NCBI GenBank assembly: GCA_949752795.1
Contig: OX457070.1
Location: 31,132,288 to 31,196,287 of the forward strand
Reading direction: 5' to 3'
From: Hyperoodon ampullatus
Lineage: Eukaryota; Chordata; Mammalia; Artiodactyla; Ziphiidae
Length of the DNA: 64,000 nucleotides
The translations under genes and the position numbers were made by a program. The notes beneath the pieces were generated by a model. The model was not told the DNA's origin, did not search any database, and worked only from the letters and a program-made list of their open reading frames with translations. Positions 20,881 through 32,879 of the stretch are shown here, piece after piece (the first letter of the stretch is position 1; every line of letters begins with the position of its first letter).

Positions 20881-22000
20881 AAATCCCAAGATGCAAATCA
20901 ATATTAGGCTCTGTGTGGGTGATGAATGGGGTTTGATTACCAACATTTAATGTGCAAGCATTAGCACGGGATTGTACACCAAGTTGATTTTTCTCAGGGA
21001 GCCTGGAGAGAGTGGCCAGACTCCAGCAGGAGAAGTGGAAGGTCTCATTCACCAGGCAGGTGAGGGCCAGCAGAATGGGGCCATTTAACTTCTTATTTGG
21101 CTTTATCTGATTGCTGGAAAAGGGTGAACTTTGTGATATTTATTTATGCTTATATATAATGCTTATGATTATTTATGATATTTGTAAACAGAGGGCTCTG
21201 CCTGGTAATTTATGGCTGTTTCTTGGGCTTTTCATCATAGAGATGGCCTTAAAAATAATTTAAGTCTGTCATTAGGGGACAAATAGATGGTGTTTGCCAT
21301 GTCAGGCTTCAAGTAGGAATGGCTGGTGACACCTGGGAAAGAAAAAAAATAGGATTAGGTAATTTACAAAAGTGCTTCATTTTTCAAAACCCTCTCACTT
21401 TCCTCACTTTTTCATGTTGTACTGAAATAGAATGTTTGTCTTAATTAGAAGAAACAGGTCATGACTCTGAAGGCAAACAGATCCATTATAATTCAACAAA
21501 TGCTCTAATCCTCCAGCCTGAGGTCAGGCTGTGTGGATAAGGGGTACACTGGGGGAAGGGACTTTTTTTTAAACTTCTGCTGAGCAAATATTTCCTTCTC
21601 CCCATTACAATCAGCTTCCAAAGCAACCCATAAATGTCTTTCTGAAGAGTATACACAGAATCCAGACCCCAGGCCCAGCCCTGGAACACCTGCTGGGGCT
21701 GAAGTATTTTAGGGTCCTTTGATGACAGCAGTCATTCACACCATATCTGCTCCCCAGAAGGAGGCTCAGCCAAACAAGTGAAGGTGGGGTTTCCTTGCAA
21801 TTGACTTTTGCAAAACGAAATAGTCATTCATGCATCCCCAAGTTTGTAATATGCACGTAAAATTTTGTCACATGATGTGGAGTTATTTGCATGAACCAAC
21901 TTTATTAGTTACCTGGGACTCTGGCCCCAGATGAGAACAAAAAGAGAACCACAGTGACAGGAACTATCACTAAGGGGTTCTGCGTCCTCTGGCAGCTTCT
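20881..22000. other. Single-copy DNA
   Basis: No repeat was recognised. At 21050-21300 an AT-rich stretch with a TTGTAAACAGA forkhead-like site and TTATTTATG motifs resembles conserved non-coding DNA, though this is only an impression. Small frames on the minus strand (21486-21689, 21909-22148) are unsupported. Confidence 0.45.
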
Positions 22001-22460
22001 GGAGGCTTTCTGAGCATGCACTAAGATAAACAGGTGATTCAAAGATGAACCAGATACAGACCATGCCTTCCAGAAGCTCACAGACTAATGAGGGAGGGTG
22101 ATAACAAATATACCTTAAATAACTAAAGCATGAAGTAGAAAGAGTCAAATTTCATCACAGGTAGAGTGCTAGAGGAGCTTAAGAATGAGATTACTTCCAA
22201 CTGAAAGGATCCAGGAAGACTTTGTAGAATCCTTTGGATTTAACCTTGAAGGGAGGGTTGGATTTGAACGCTCAGGGTTTGGGCTGGGAAGAACTTTCCA
22301 GAGGGAGGGTATGGTCTGTGAAAAGGCAGAAGTGTGCAAATGTCAGCATGTGTGGGGGCAGCAGCATGAGAGCAGTGGGTAGTCCAGGGAACTGGGGAAA
22401 GACAGTGGAGGGATTTGCCCATTGGATGAGGGATTGTGGAGGAGACTTGTAGATAAATTA
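22000..22460 (-). repeat. L2 LINE relic
   Basis: Minus-strand L2 pattern: AGATACAGACCATGCCTTCC, AGAAGCTCACAGACTAATGA, TAACCTTGAAGGGAGGGTTG, ACTTTCCAGAGGGAGGGTAT and GGCAGAAGTGTGCAAATG correspond to successive L2 3'-region blocks. Small frames on both strands derive from it. Confidence 0.6.
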
Positions 22461-22479
22461 ATCCTTTGTTGATTAAAGC

Positions 22480-22562
22480 TGCGAATTGTCCAAGGTCACA
22501 TGGCTAGCAGTTGGCAGTAGGGTGGATTTCGGCCCTGATCTCTTGGTTCTCAGTTCAGTAAG
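22480..22562 (-). repeat. MIR SINE fragment
   Basis: AATTGTCCAAGGTCACATGG, CTAGCAGTTGGCAG and GATTTCGGCCCTGATCTC match the minus-strand half of MIR. Confidence 0.6.
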
Positions 22563-22564
22563 TT

Positions 22565-23366
22565 TTCTCTTCCTCACTTTGGACTACAAGAAGATTTTAA
22601 CTTTGCTTTATTTTTGGCCATCTGTGACAAGTACCTTGAGGAGCCCATTTTGGGACGTTAAAGGCAACATGGTGCCGAGGGCTTAATCTTGGACATCTAC
22701 TAGCTTTGTGAATAGGTTTACTCTTGCTTTCTTTCCACCTTCCCTCACCCATTAGGATACCAGTGGGGCCATGTCTGAGACAGTCTGGCTTTGAGAACAG
22801 ACACCGTGGCTGGAGGTATGTGTGTGCGAGAGAGAAGGACGTGTGTACGTGCGTCTCTGCTTGATGTCTCTGTTCTGAGGCTAACTATGAATCACCTTTG
22901 GAATTTTGTTCTCTCAACTTGACATGGGCAAAAAGCCAGCACGGAGAAGAATTTTACTTTGCCCTAAAGTGTGTTTATTTCTGGGCTTAGCTGGAGCTCA
23001 GGAAACGGGGAGTGTTTCATCGACTAGGAAAGCCCTTTCTTGGGTGTTGGCTGGGTGCTGCTTTAGCAGAGAGATAGAGTCAGAGAACGAACAGCACTCA
23101 GACATTGGAAGGGATCTTAGAGGTGACCTGCCAGAAAGCTGTCCACAGCAGCACTTGGCTTCCTGACGCAGGTTGGGACGTGCCTCTCAGGGCTAGTCTG
23201 TCGGTCAACAAATAACAATTGAGAGCTTAGTATTTGCCGGACAGTGTTGTGGAGAGGAGAGAGTGAGGTCAAGCTAGTCAAGTGCCTAGCACAGTGGAAG
23301 CACTTGGTTCAGAAATGGTAGTTTCCGTGGAATGGAGGGTGTTCTGTAGGCTGAGAAACCCCATAT
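22565..23366. other. Single-copy DNA
   Basis: No repeat was recognised. An 86-codon plus frame at 22906-23166 shows no family resemblance. Confidence 0.45.
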
Positions 23367-23455
23367 TTGATACGTATAACTGATTCACTTTGCTGTACAG
23401 CACAAGCTAACACAAGATTGTAAATCAACTATACTCCAATTAAAAAAAAAAAAAG
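23367..23455 (+). mobile_element. LINE-1 3'-terminal fragment
   Basis: About 90 bp of the L1 3' end: ACGTATAACTGATTCACTTT, GCTGTACAGCACAAGC, TAACACAAGATTGTAAATCA and CTATACTCCAATT followed by 14 A. A clear TSD was not found. Confidence 0.85.
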
Positions 23456-23463
23456 AATATTCT

Positions 23464-23484
23464 GGGGATGGGGAGGGGCAGGGG
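23464..23484 (+). other. G-quadruplex-compatible G runs
   Basis: Four runs of four G (23464-23467, 23470-23473, 23475-23478, 23481-23484) separated by loops of one or two bases. It lies 9 bp past the L1 A tail. Confidence 0.75.
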
Positions 23485-23744
23485 CAGTTTTCCTGGACTT
23501 CAGCTCTGCAGATCCCTTTCTCTCTCAAAGCCCATGTTTTCAGCTGACATCATCCTTATTTTACAAACTTAGCACCCAGGAAAGCAGCTGGAAGTGCACC
23601 AAAACCAAGAGTCAGTTTAATTTTTCTGTTAAACTCTTTCTAAGTTTTGAAATTTTTTTCTTTGGTGATTATTTTATATGTAATTAATATTTCTTTTCTT
23701 TTTCTTTCTTTCTTTTTTAAAAACTGGCTTTGAATTTAGCATTT

Positions 23745-23840
23745 GTTTTAGTTTCCTAGGCTAGCTGTAACAAAGGCCACATTCTGAAGTCCCATCTGGA
23801 CATCAATTTGGGGGGATACTATCCAACCCATTTCAGTATC
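23745..23840 (-). repeat. MLT1-type LTR fragment
   Basis: TTTCCTAGGCTAGCTGTAAC followed by AAAGGCCACATTCTG resembles the reverse complement of an MLT1-like LTR end. Only the terminal part is recognisable. Confidence 0.4.
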
Positions 23841-24069
23841 CAAAAAGGGATTTTGGAAAAGAAGGTAGGGTACATAGTGGATGATGAATTCACATTATTG
23901 TCTTCCTTCTGCTTTTTATCTCTCTGAACTTGATTTCCTGGGGTAGCTGGAAAGCAAGGCTTTAAAGAGGGAGTTAGTGGTAGGAGCTCCCGGGCATATA
24001 GGGAATGGGCCAGGAGGGCAGGCAGCATGGTCCTCCAGGTTGGGCAGTGACACTGGCTGGTCAGTTTTG

Positions 24070-24342
24070 TATTTTATTTATTTATATTTTTGGCTGCGTT
24101 GGGTCTTTGTTGCAGTGTGCGGGCTTCTCATTGCAGTGGCTTCTCTCGTTGCAGAGGCCAGGATCTAAGCACACAGGCTCAGTAGTTGTGGTTCCCAGGC
24201 TCTAGAGTGTAGGCTCAGTAGTTGTGGTACATGGGCTTAGTTGCTCTGCGGCATGTGGGATCTTCCCGGACCAGGGATCAAACCCGTGTGTCCTGCCTTG
24301 GCAGGCAGATTCTTAACCACTGTGCCACCAGGGAAGTCCCGA
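24070..24342 (-). mobile_element. CHR-type SINE (long, older form)
   Basis: The minus strand begins GGGACTTCCCTGGTGGCACA and ends in an AT-rich tail (TATTTTATTTATTTATATTT on plus). Box B is diverged (GGTTTGATCCCTGG). An 11/13 TSD lies at 24057-24069 (CTGGTCAGTTTTG) and 24343-24355 (CTGATCGGTTTTG). It is clearly older than the 210-bp copies. Confidence 0.9.
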
Positions 24343-24414
24343 CTGATCGGTTTTGGCCAGACACCACTAGTTCACTATGGTTCCTTTAAACCTGTTTAAA
24401 AGGAGTTTAAAAAG

Positions 24415-24590
24415 CCAGATTTCTGGCTTGACTCTGACATTTACGACTGATGTAAATTCGAACAGATCACAAAATCTCTCTGAGCCTCACCTATGAATTA
24501 GAAATAGCAACAATACCTGCCTAGCCTACCTGCAGAGAGTGTGGTAAGGATCGAGGGAGAGGAAGCGTGAAAGGTCCTTGCCCACTTACT
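24415..24590 (+). repeat. MIR SINE relic
   Basis: Plus-strand MIR blocks: CTTGACTCTGACATTTACGA, AAAATCTCTCTGAGCCTCAC and ACAATACCTGCCTAGCCTAC with AGTGTGGTAAGGATC. Moderately to strongly diverged. Confidence 0.65.
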
Positions 24591-24639
24591 GATGATCACC
24601 TCAATGCATCTGAAGTCAGGGTGACCTTTTGAAAACACA

Positions 24640-24960
24640 CGTCAAATACTTTCACTTCCTTGTTTTAAACCCTCTAATTGCTTCTTCATATTTAGATAAA
24701 GCCCAGACTTGTTAGCATAGCTTAAAAGGTCTTGTAGAATCTGGCCCCAACATACATTTTCAGACCCAGGTCTCTCTAGAAGTCCTACCTCTCCCAAGTA
24801 CCCTTCTCTGACTGTTCTAGCCCATACCCGCTCATGTCTTATTTTGGTGTCCCATCCTTGCTCTTTCTCTTCATAAGCTTGGCCTTGTGGAGCACTGTCT
24901 GAAAACCATTTCAGGGACTTTTGTTCAAAATGGCAGAAGTATTCTCTCTCTTTCTCTTTC
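24640..24960 (+). repeat. L2 LINE relic
   Basis: Plus-strand L2 blocks: CACTTCCTTGTTTTAAACCC, GATAAAGCCCAGACTTGTTA, AGGTCTTGTAGAATCTGGCC and CTTCTCTGACTGTTCTAGCC. The 109-codon minus frame across it is an artefact. Confidence 0.65.
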
Positions 24961-25560
24961 TCAGATGGCATTAAAATTATAGTAAAGAATTTTAAAAATT
25001 ATAAACTTATAAAAACTAAAAGTAATAAGTGTATAAGTGGGTAGTGATTGTTCATATATTTCAACACATCTCTAGCAGGCAGAAAACATTTGGAGAAATA
25101 ATTGGCTAATAAAACAGAGTGAAGAAAGCTTCAGCATAGGAATGTGTACTTGGGCTTTAGCAAAAGTAGAACATCCGTTGCCAAAAAGAACTATAGGGAG
25201 GCTCTGTCCTTGGAGATAGCATGAATGTCAGTGGGATTGAAAACAGAAGACAAATTGGAGCTCCATGGAACTGTTGACCTCACTCTTGCTATCTTTCCTG
25301 TGCACCTCAGAATAGCCCTTGTTCTCAAAGTAAATATCTTTTCAGACACTGAACACAGTCTTTGGAAGAGGGCTAGTGTGAGGATTACTGCCCTAGACCA
25401 AAGCTCTCTTGATTATGGAACTGAGGAATCTCCAGATGTAATGGATCGTTTCCCACCAGTTCACGTGAAGCAAATCCTACCAGTTGATAAACCAACCCCT
25501 TATTCACAGAGCTCCCCATCAGCCATTCTATTGTTTCCTTCTTAAATATGAAAAGATATC
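24961..25560. other. Single-copy DNA
   Basis: No repeat was recognised. A 106-codon plus frame at 25225-25545 has even composition, with no recognisable domain, and lies in otherwise non-coding DNA. Confidence 0.4.
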
Positions 25561-25569
25561 TGATGATTA

Positions 25570-27180
25570 TCAGGGCATTGAGAAAAGCCAGTAACTTGAA
25601 AGAGAATGGCTAAGAGAAACAAATAAAAATGAGCCTGGAGGAAAATATTTCAAGGGACAGAGGAGGACTTAAAAAAAAATTAGTTTCCTCGAAGGGATTT
25701 GAGAAAATTTTGCATCCATAAAACAAGAGAGAATGTTACAAAAAGGAAAGAAGAAATAAAATAAGAAAAATCTTGGGAAACATAAATGATGACTGCCAAC
25801 AAAATAAATTGATATAAAGATTGGAAGGTGAAGTGAAGGAAATCTTAGGATAAGTGAAGGAAAACTTAGAATAAAAAGAGTGATAGAGAGAAAGAAAGGA
25901 AGGGAGGAGAGATAGAAAGAATCTGAAAGAAAGAATTAGAAAGAAAAAGATAAGGTAGGAGGATCAATACAGGAGTAGCATTCTCTGAATAATAGATTGG
26001 CTTTAATAGGAGTTCCTGAATTTACAGAGGAAACCAGAGGAGGGGAAATTATTAAATAAATAAGAAAAGAAAATTACCCAGAACTGGAGGAAGATACAAG
26101 TATGCAGATTATAAGGACCTAAAGTGTTGAATGGAATAAATGAAAAGAGATCTACAGCAAGACAAATAATCATAAAATTTTGTTTCATTGGAGTTAAAGA
26201 GAAGGTCTTAAAAGTTTCCTGAGAAGAAAAGCAGGCAATTTAGAAAGGAACAAGAATCACTTAGTCTCTTCAAGCTGCTATGACAAAATACAAGAGACTG
26301 GGTGGCTAATAAAAACAAACATTTATTTCTCACAGTTCTGGAGTCTGGAAGCCTAAGATCAAGGCCTCAGTATGGTCATATTCCAGTGAGACCCTTTTCC
26401 TGATTCATAGCTGGTCCCTTGTCATTGTATCCTTAAATGGTGGAAGGGGGCTAAAGTCACTAATTCCTTTCATGAGGGCTCCAACTTTCATGACCTAAGC
26501 ACCTTCCAAAGTCTCTGCCTCCTAATAACATCACATTGGGCATTAGAATTTCAATATATGAATTTTGAGGGGACACAAACATTCAGACCATAGCAATTAA
26601 TCTTTACAGTGATACTGAACGCTAGAAGACATTGAGCAATCCTTTCAAAGTTCTGAGTGAATGTGGCTTTTGTTCTAAAATTCTATACCTAGCTAATCTA
26701 TCAATCAAGTTTGAGGTCAGAATAAAGATCATTTTTTCAAGGACTCAGAAATATTATGACCATGCACGTTAGAGAATGTGTTTCAGAAAAAGAAATCAAA
26801 GGAGTGAACAAAAAAATGAGGAAGCTATGGGAGACAAAGCCTCCAACCCAGAAAAAGCAGCAAACAAAAATCCCATCCTGGCAGCTGGGTCTCAAGTCTA
26901 GGGAGAAACTAGTCCCAGTGGGAGAGGAAAGACAGGGGATGCTGTGAAAGAGGTCTTGGCCAAGTGGAGGACAGTGGAGCTTATAGGTTAAATTGTATGT
27001 TGAGAACTTTGAAAATCATGAGGCTATTATAATGTTGCAGAAAATAAGAAAAAGGAGAAATGAATCAGAGACTTCAGGAAGACAATAATAACAGAAGTGT
27101 ACAAGAAAGACATTGTCCAAATATAAAGCCAACTCACCTGAGGTATGGTTTTGACTAGTTGATGAGTTGTGAAGAGGAGA
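25570..27180 (+). mobile_element. Ancient LINE-1/HAL1-like relic around an MLT1 LTR
   Basis: A-rich plus-strand sequence on both sides of the LTR resembles an old LINE: AAGAAAATTACCCAGAACTG and GGAGTTAAAGAGAAGG on the left, AGAAGACATTGAGCAATCC, TTCTAAAATTCTATACCTAG and AGAATAAAGATCATTTTTTC on the right. No frame is intact. A G/A-rich simple stretch lies at 25880-25960. Confidence 0.5.
26262..26600 (-). mobile_element. MLT1-type MaLR LTR
   Basis: A near complete LTR in minus orientation: TAGTCTCTTCAAGCTGCTAT, AAGAGACTGGGTGGCTAATA, TTTATTTCTCACAGTTCTGG, ATGAGGGCTCCAACTTTCAT and CTCCTAATAACATCACATTG. The same family occurs in plus orientation at 58608-58972. It is a solo LTR without internal sequence. 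Confidence 0.85.
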
Positions 27181-27189
27181 ATCCGTTTT

Positions 27190-28080
27190 AATAGATGCCA
27201 GAAATGTTACATTATTTTCTGTTTTTCAGCTTTTAACTTTCACTCATACAAATCACGGAGGACTTAACTATGGTTCCAAGCAGAATATAAACATTATGAG
27301 TCTTGATAATGTAAACATTACAGGTATAGCTGTCACAGGTTGGGGAATGGAAGAGAAGAAGAAGGGAATAGCTGTGAAAAGTTGATGGAACAAGAAGTGA
27401 GGCTTTAATATGCCACTTGAAGTTGCCGATGTCAAGAGGAAGAACTGAAAATGGAGGTGTAACTAAATTGGGATGAGGAGGGGGAGGGGCAGTAAGGAAG
27501 AGGTGGTGCAGGTGAGTTACATTGTCATCCATCGTAGTGGAAGTCAGTAGATAATATCTAAAGATGGTACATCAAGAAATTGAGCTATGTATCTATTATA
27601 TAGAGATTGGAAGTAACCACCAGGAGAAATAAAAATAGAAATGATTAAAAGTGCTTGCTTCTGGGAAGCAGGACTTGGTGGGGCACAGGAAGGGTCACCA
27701 ATTTTCAATGTAAGTCTTTTCATATAGTATTTGATATTTTAAGCCATATACACTTATTACTTACACAGCATTAACAAAGACATATACACACGAAGAAAAC
27801 TGCTGGATGACCTTTGAAACTTGCTTTTAGCCCTCAATTTCAATTATAATTAGCTGAAATTTCAGCTCAGCTGAATATAACTGTAATTAAAAATCTCAAC
27901 TGCCTAATGGCAGACAATTAGCTGGAGCCGTCAGGAGCCAAAAAGAATGATGGGCAGCTTGAAGACTTTGCTGTAAGGCTTGGCAGCAAACTGCCAAGGA
28001 TTCCTGCTCCCTGATTCTGCCTTTGTGTCTTCTAATCCCAATGAGGCAGCAGGATTTATGGCAGGATCCTTGCCTTTAGA
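27190..28080. other. Single-copy DNA with enhancer-like core
   Basis: No repeat was recognised. The part at 27820-27960 is rich in AATTA/TAATTA homeodomain-type sites and contains a perfect 16-bp palindrome at 27852-27867 followed by a CAGCTG E-box at 27868-27873. The 99-codon minus frame at 27233-27532 is unsupported. Confidence 0.45.
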
Positions 28081-28084
28081 TTTC

Positions 28085-28292
28085 ACGGCAGACTGCCTTC
28101 AGGTCTTGGCTTCACCAGTTATTGCCTAAGAATCCTTGGGAAAGTTATTTAACCTTTCTGAACTGATATTTTGTCAGCTGCAAAATGGGGATAACACCTA
28201 CCTCGCAGCGTTATAATAAAGATTGAATAAAATAACGTAAGTACTGATCACACCATAGTGCCCGGCATACTACAGATATTCAATCAGTGGCA
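28085..28292 (+). repeat. MIR SINE relic
   Basis: Well preserved plus-strand MIR: GTCTTGGCTTCACCAGTTAT, AAAGTTATTTAACCTTTCTG, GCTGCAAAATGGGGATAACA, CCTACCTCGCAGCGTTATAA and AGTGCCCGGCATACTACAG. Confidence 0.88.
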
Positions 28293-28495
28293 GCTTAGAG
28301 AAGAACAGCATTTTACATGGTTGAAACACTGTTCTGGAAAAACACAGGGCTTTTCCACTTGACAGAAGTTGAAACATTGATGTGAAGTTTTCTGTTCTAG
28401 ACTTTGGAATCCCCTTGTCAGGAATAGCTAATAGGCAGCATCCATGTTACCACTCTAACCCATGGCAGACATAGCTAATTGATCTCAGTATTCTT

Positions 28496-28702
28496 TTTTT
28501 TCTCTCTCTCTCATTTTTTTTTTAAATTGAAGTATAGTTGATTTACAATTTTGCATTAGTTTCAGGTGTACAGCAGTTTTATATATATATATGTATATAT
28601 ATATGAAAAAGAATATATATATATTCTTTTCCATTATAGGTTATTACAAGATATTGAATATGGTTCCTTGTGCTATACAGTAGGTCCTTGTTGTTTATCT
28701 AC
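28496..28702 (-). mobile_element. LINE-1 3'-end insertion
   Basis: About 207 bp of L1 3' terminus (ATTGAAGTATAGTTGATTTA, TTCAGGTGTACAGCAG, CTTGTGCTATACAGTAGGTC) with an internal (TA)n stretch at 28582-28623. A perfect 16-bp TSD TGATCTCAGTATTCTT lies at 28480-28495 and 28703-28718. Confidence 0.93.
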
Positions 28703-28871
28703 TGATCTCAGTATTCTTGTCTGCTAGGTTTTGATGTAGCTTCAGGATCTTTTTCAGTACAGCTTTGGAGATAGCCATTACGAGTCAATCAAAATTGGAA
28801 CTTGAGGTAAAAATCTATTTTTTGTCTTTGACTAGGTAGATAACAGATGCATCATGATGACCAGTCACCTT

Positions 28872-29445
28872 TTTCATTTTTTATACCATTTTAAAGGTTA
28901 CTTTCCATTTACAGTTATTGCAAATTATTGGCTATATTCCCTGTGTTGTACAATACATCCCTGTAGCCTATCTTACACCCAGTAGTTTATATCTCCCATT
29001 CCCTCACCCTTATATTGCCCCTCCCCACTGGTAACCACTAGTTTGTTCTCTATATCTGTAAGTCTGCTTCTTTTTGGTTATATTCACTAGTTTGTTGTAT
29101 TTTTTAGATTCCACACATAAGTGATATCATGAAGTATTTGTCTCTCTCTGTCTGACTTATTTCACTTAGCATGATGCCCTCCAAGTCCATCCATGTTGCT
29201 GCAAGTGGCAAAATTTTGTTCTTTTTTATGGTTGAGTAGTATTCTGTGTGTGTGTGTGTGTGTGTGTGTATGCCACATCTTCTTTATCCATTATCTATTC
29301 ATCTGTTGATGGACACTTAAGTAATTTCCATATATTGGCAAATGTAAATAATGCTGTTCTGAACATTGGGGTGCATGTATCTTTTCAAATGAGTGGGTTT
29401 TTGTTTTTGTTTTTTTGGATATATACCTAGGAGTGGAATTGTTGA
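28872..29445 (-). mobile_element. 5'-truncated LINE-1 3' fragment
   Basis: Minus-strand L1 3' region: CCCTGTGTTGTACAATACAT, CCACTGGTAACCACTAGTTT, CTGACTTATTTCACTTAGCA and TCTGTTGATGGACACTTAAG. A (TG)n run sits inside at about 29247-29269. A 12/13 TSD lies at 28859-28871 (GACCAGTCACCTT) and 29446-29458. The two open frames here are L1 antisense. Confidence 0.92.
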
Positions 29446-29458
29446 GACCAGTCATCTT

Positions 29459-30777
29459 GATGGCTGGGTGACCATATGGTCACATGCAAGTAACAGCATG
29501 CATCAATTTTCTCTGCTGATACACAGGGACTCCCCCACTGGTGCCTGGAATGTCATAGTTTTTGGAGCTTCATGGACAGGGTTGGTGTAGGAAGGCTTTA
29601 ACAGCAGCTAGTTTCTCTACCTAAGAGTTTATCATTATTAGTAGGGTAGGAACTTTGGGGGGATGAGGATAAAGACTTGATGACTCTAGGAACATTATGG
29701 AACTATTTGGATTACAAGGAGATACATCACAGGTCTGTCCTCAAATACACTTGATTTCAGGGACTGCAACTTTCAGACCCCAATCAAACTCTTAGCTCTA
29801 TTAACTATTTTAATACTGGTTGGTCAAATATCTTTGAATTTCTTTGCTGGGCTGCTTGCCTTCCAGGTACTCTTCCCCCCAGATACTGCCTCCTGAAAGG
29901 GTGGACCAAGCCCTTCAAAGTAGCTTTTCCTTCAGTCAGAGTAATTTCCCATTCACCCACACATGATAGCCTCTAAGTCTCTAAATCATCATGCCCAGTT
30001 CACCAAAGCATGGTTCTGTAAGAATCCATGCAGGGAACAGGGGCTGGGGAAGGAGGGCCTGTGGGTGGTGGGCCGGTAGAACCTTCTGGAAAGAGTCCAG
30101 TCAAAGGTTCTGCACCTGAGGTTAGAAGAAGACATGATTTTGAACTCACCAGAGGACCAAAGCTTTGGGCTTGGGGTGGTTGGCCTTCACTCTGTTGGTT
30201 TAAATATTACATAATGGCTGCCTCCTCTATGCTTTTTCTGAGAGAAAAAACAAACAAAATCCAAAGTCAGCCCCTTGACCTGGAGATATTAGAACCAGAG
30301 AGATTTTCAGAGGAACAAATTTGAAGCTGAAGTTGTAGACAGATCCAGAGAAACGTGCAAACACACACCCCTCCCATCCCTTTCACACACCCCTTCCTGG
30401 TAGATACAAAGCCGTACATAGGTGTGGGGTTCTCTTCTGCACGTCTACTCATTCCTGGCTTTCAGATGGACTGCTCTCCAAAAAGGAAACAGCATTGGAG
30501 AAGAAACACACCCACACCATTTCTGTTGGGGCAGGAGGGATGTGTGTGGGTGGGGAGAATGAGAGTGTGAAATCAGAAGGATGATTAACAGAATTTGACA
30601 AAGAAAACGACTTCTTCCACCCATTTAACACCCACATTAATCCACTTGGATGATCAAATGCAAAAGACAAAGAGAATTACAACCTTTTCCAGACCAAGAA
30701 ATAATAATTATTCAGAGGAAAATCTTGGCAAAATGAGGAATAAACCAAGCAAAAAGAGGGGAAGAGAGAAAGAGAAG

Positions 30778-30778
<1 letters not shown>
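29459..30778. other. Single-copy DNA
   Basis: No repeat was recognised. Small frames on both strands at 30028-30670 overlap each other and show no family resemblance; 30355-30560 is rich in CACACC/GTGTGG motifs that explain them. Confidence 0.45.
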
Positions 30779-30823
<45 letters not shown>

Positions 30824-30865
30824 GGTAGGAGAGAGAGAAAGACAGAGAGAGAGACAGAGAGGCAG
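30779..30865. repeat. (AC)21 microsatellite followed by GA-rich stretch
   Basis: An uninterrupted AC run spans 30779-30820, then GGAGGTAGGAGAGAGAG-type purine repeats follow to about 30865. It creates a translated TH repeat at the end of a 77-codon frame. Confidence 0.95.
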
Positions 30866-32869
30866 AGAGTTATCGAGAGCAAAGAAGCCAGCAGTTAGGC
30901 CTTGGTGTTTGGGCAGGCTTTGTACATGTCACCTCCTCTCAGTTTAAAAGTAAAAAATAGAAAGAAAAGAGTCAAACTCTTTATATGAACCAGTAACGGA
31001 AGACTGGTGGTTGTGATAATCCCCGGTCTCCCCTTCACAGTGGCTCTGTGCCATTTTCCTGGTAGAAGTCGCAAAGGTCAGCCGAGGAGAGAGTGAATTC
31101 TCAAGGCTGTCACATGGGAGCTGTGTCATTCTATACAAACCGCTCTTATTTAAGTGCTGGGTTTTATTTTTAAAAGCTCTGCTGTCCCCTGAAAGAAGGA
31201 GGGAGTGGAAGTGGGAAGAGGTAACATGTGAACAAGGTTAGAAGCAGAAAGCAAAAAGGAGAAAAAGAAAGAGGATCGGTCCAATTTTCTTGGGAAGCAT
31301 ATTGTATTGTTCAGCTTGCCTGGCTCTGTTCCAAGGACTCAATTGAAAGTGAATTTCTCTTATTGAATTCCATCCAGAGATATCATAACCTCAAAAGGCT
31401 ACTATTACCCAGAGGGCTTCAGATGGAACCATTTGTTCGTGACTCTTGAAATGCAGGGAGTCACAATTGTCATTTGACAACTCGGGACCCATCAGGCCAG
31501 CTCCTTTCAGGGCAGGGAGATTGTTGACATAATCGGCCCTTGGTGCCCTTCAGAGGGACCAGTTTCTCTGTATCGCAGGCCTTTTTTGCTCGGCAGGTGC
31601 AGCAGCAAGAAAACTGGGGTGTTTCACAAAAACAAACAAGAACAAAAAAAATAGGTTCAGGGTGATTTAAACATCAAACACCTACCCTGTGCAGGCAGAG
31701 TAAAGGATCATAGGTCACTGTACAGGCCTGCAGGGTCCTTGGGACTAAGTTTATCTTTTTAACCAAAAGAGGCAGTGAAAATAGTACAAAACCCCACGAA
31801 ACTAGTAGAAAGCCAAATGCGGTCTAAATAAAGATACTCAAAGAAGGGCAAAGGCTTTGGGAGGGGGTAAAATCAAAGCTGACTTTCTGGTTTGTATGGA
31901 TAGTTTTTGTTCTTCTTTTGAACCGGTGCAGCAGAGAGTTGTATGCGCTGATAGTGACAGTGGTTTTTCAAATATTTCCCACCCTGTCCCCCTCTTCTCC
32001 TGTTTCTCCATTCCCTGCTTCCTCTTTAACTGCCACCTTCCATTCATTGCAGCCTGGATTCCTTCTTCTTTTTCTCCCTTCCTTTCAGCATTAAGTAGTG
32101 GGAGTTGCTTCCCAAAGCTTCACCCTGATAATAAACCTCTTGTGTGGTGATTCCATTTATTCTTAGATACACACAACCTGTTTTGAATGGGGCTATGGAG
32201 AGAAACTCAAATAGAATTAACTACTCTTTTCAGAAGTAGTTGAATACAAGCTTTGGTTCTCAAAATCAAGTTTCAATGACTGGCTTCTTTTGAACAAAGT
32301 GCAAAGGAATTCAGAATAATAAGTGTAACAAGATGGAGAAAATTTTATTCACCAGTATTCTTGAGGAAAGCACTGTAGGTGTTTGGGAGAATTACTTTGA
32401 TAAACCACTCTGACTGTGGATTAAGCCCCCAAAGGATGCTCAAGTAACAAAAGACAGTCACTCAACAGCCTTGGAAGGAGGGTGGGTCCTGTTACTTGGG
32501 GAGTCCTTTGTTTTGTTGAATTCAGTGAGCAGTTTGGTAAGCCAGTGCGGAAGCCAAGGAGGAGGAGGGAAGAACTGGAGGTCTGAGAGAAGAGGAAGTC
32601 GAGTTGCAGGATGTGGACGGGAGAGAATATGAGAAAAAGAGAGAGGAGACCCAAAAGAGAAATGCCAAAGTCTTCCTAGCTAAAGTGGGTGGGGGGGGGA
32701 CTATGTTTGTTTAACTTTTTATCACAAAATTTTGAAACATATCCAAAAGTAGACAGAATAATATAATGAATCCCCAGGTACCCATGGCCAACTTCTTTTT
32801 CGTCTGTATCTTCAATGTACTTCCTCTTCTTTCTTTTTATTTTGAAGCAAATCCAAGGGGAACTCGGAA
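30866..32869. other. Single-copy DNA
   Basis: No repeat was recognised over 2 kb. Small frames on both strands (for example 31857-32150 plus, 31838-32047 minus) overlap and lack recognisable features. A nine-G run lies at 32691-32699. Confidence 0.45.
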
Positions 32870-32879
32870 GGAAAGAAGT

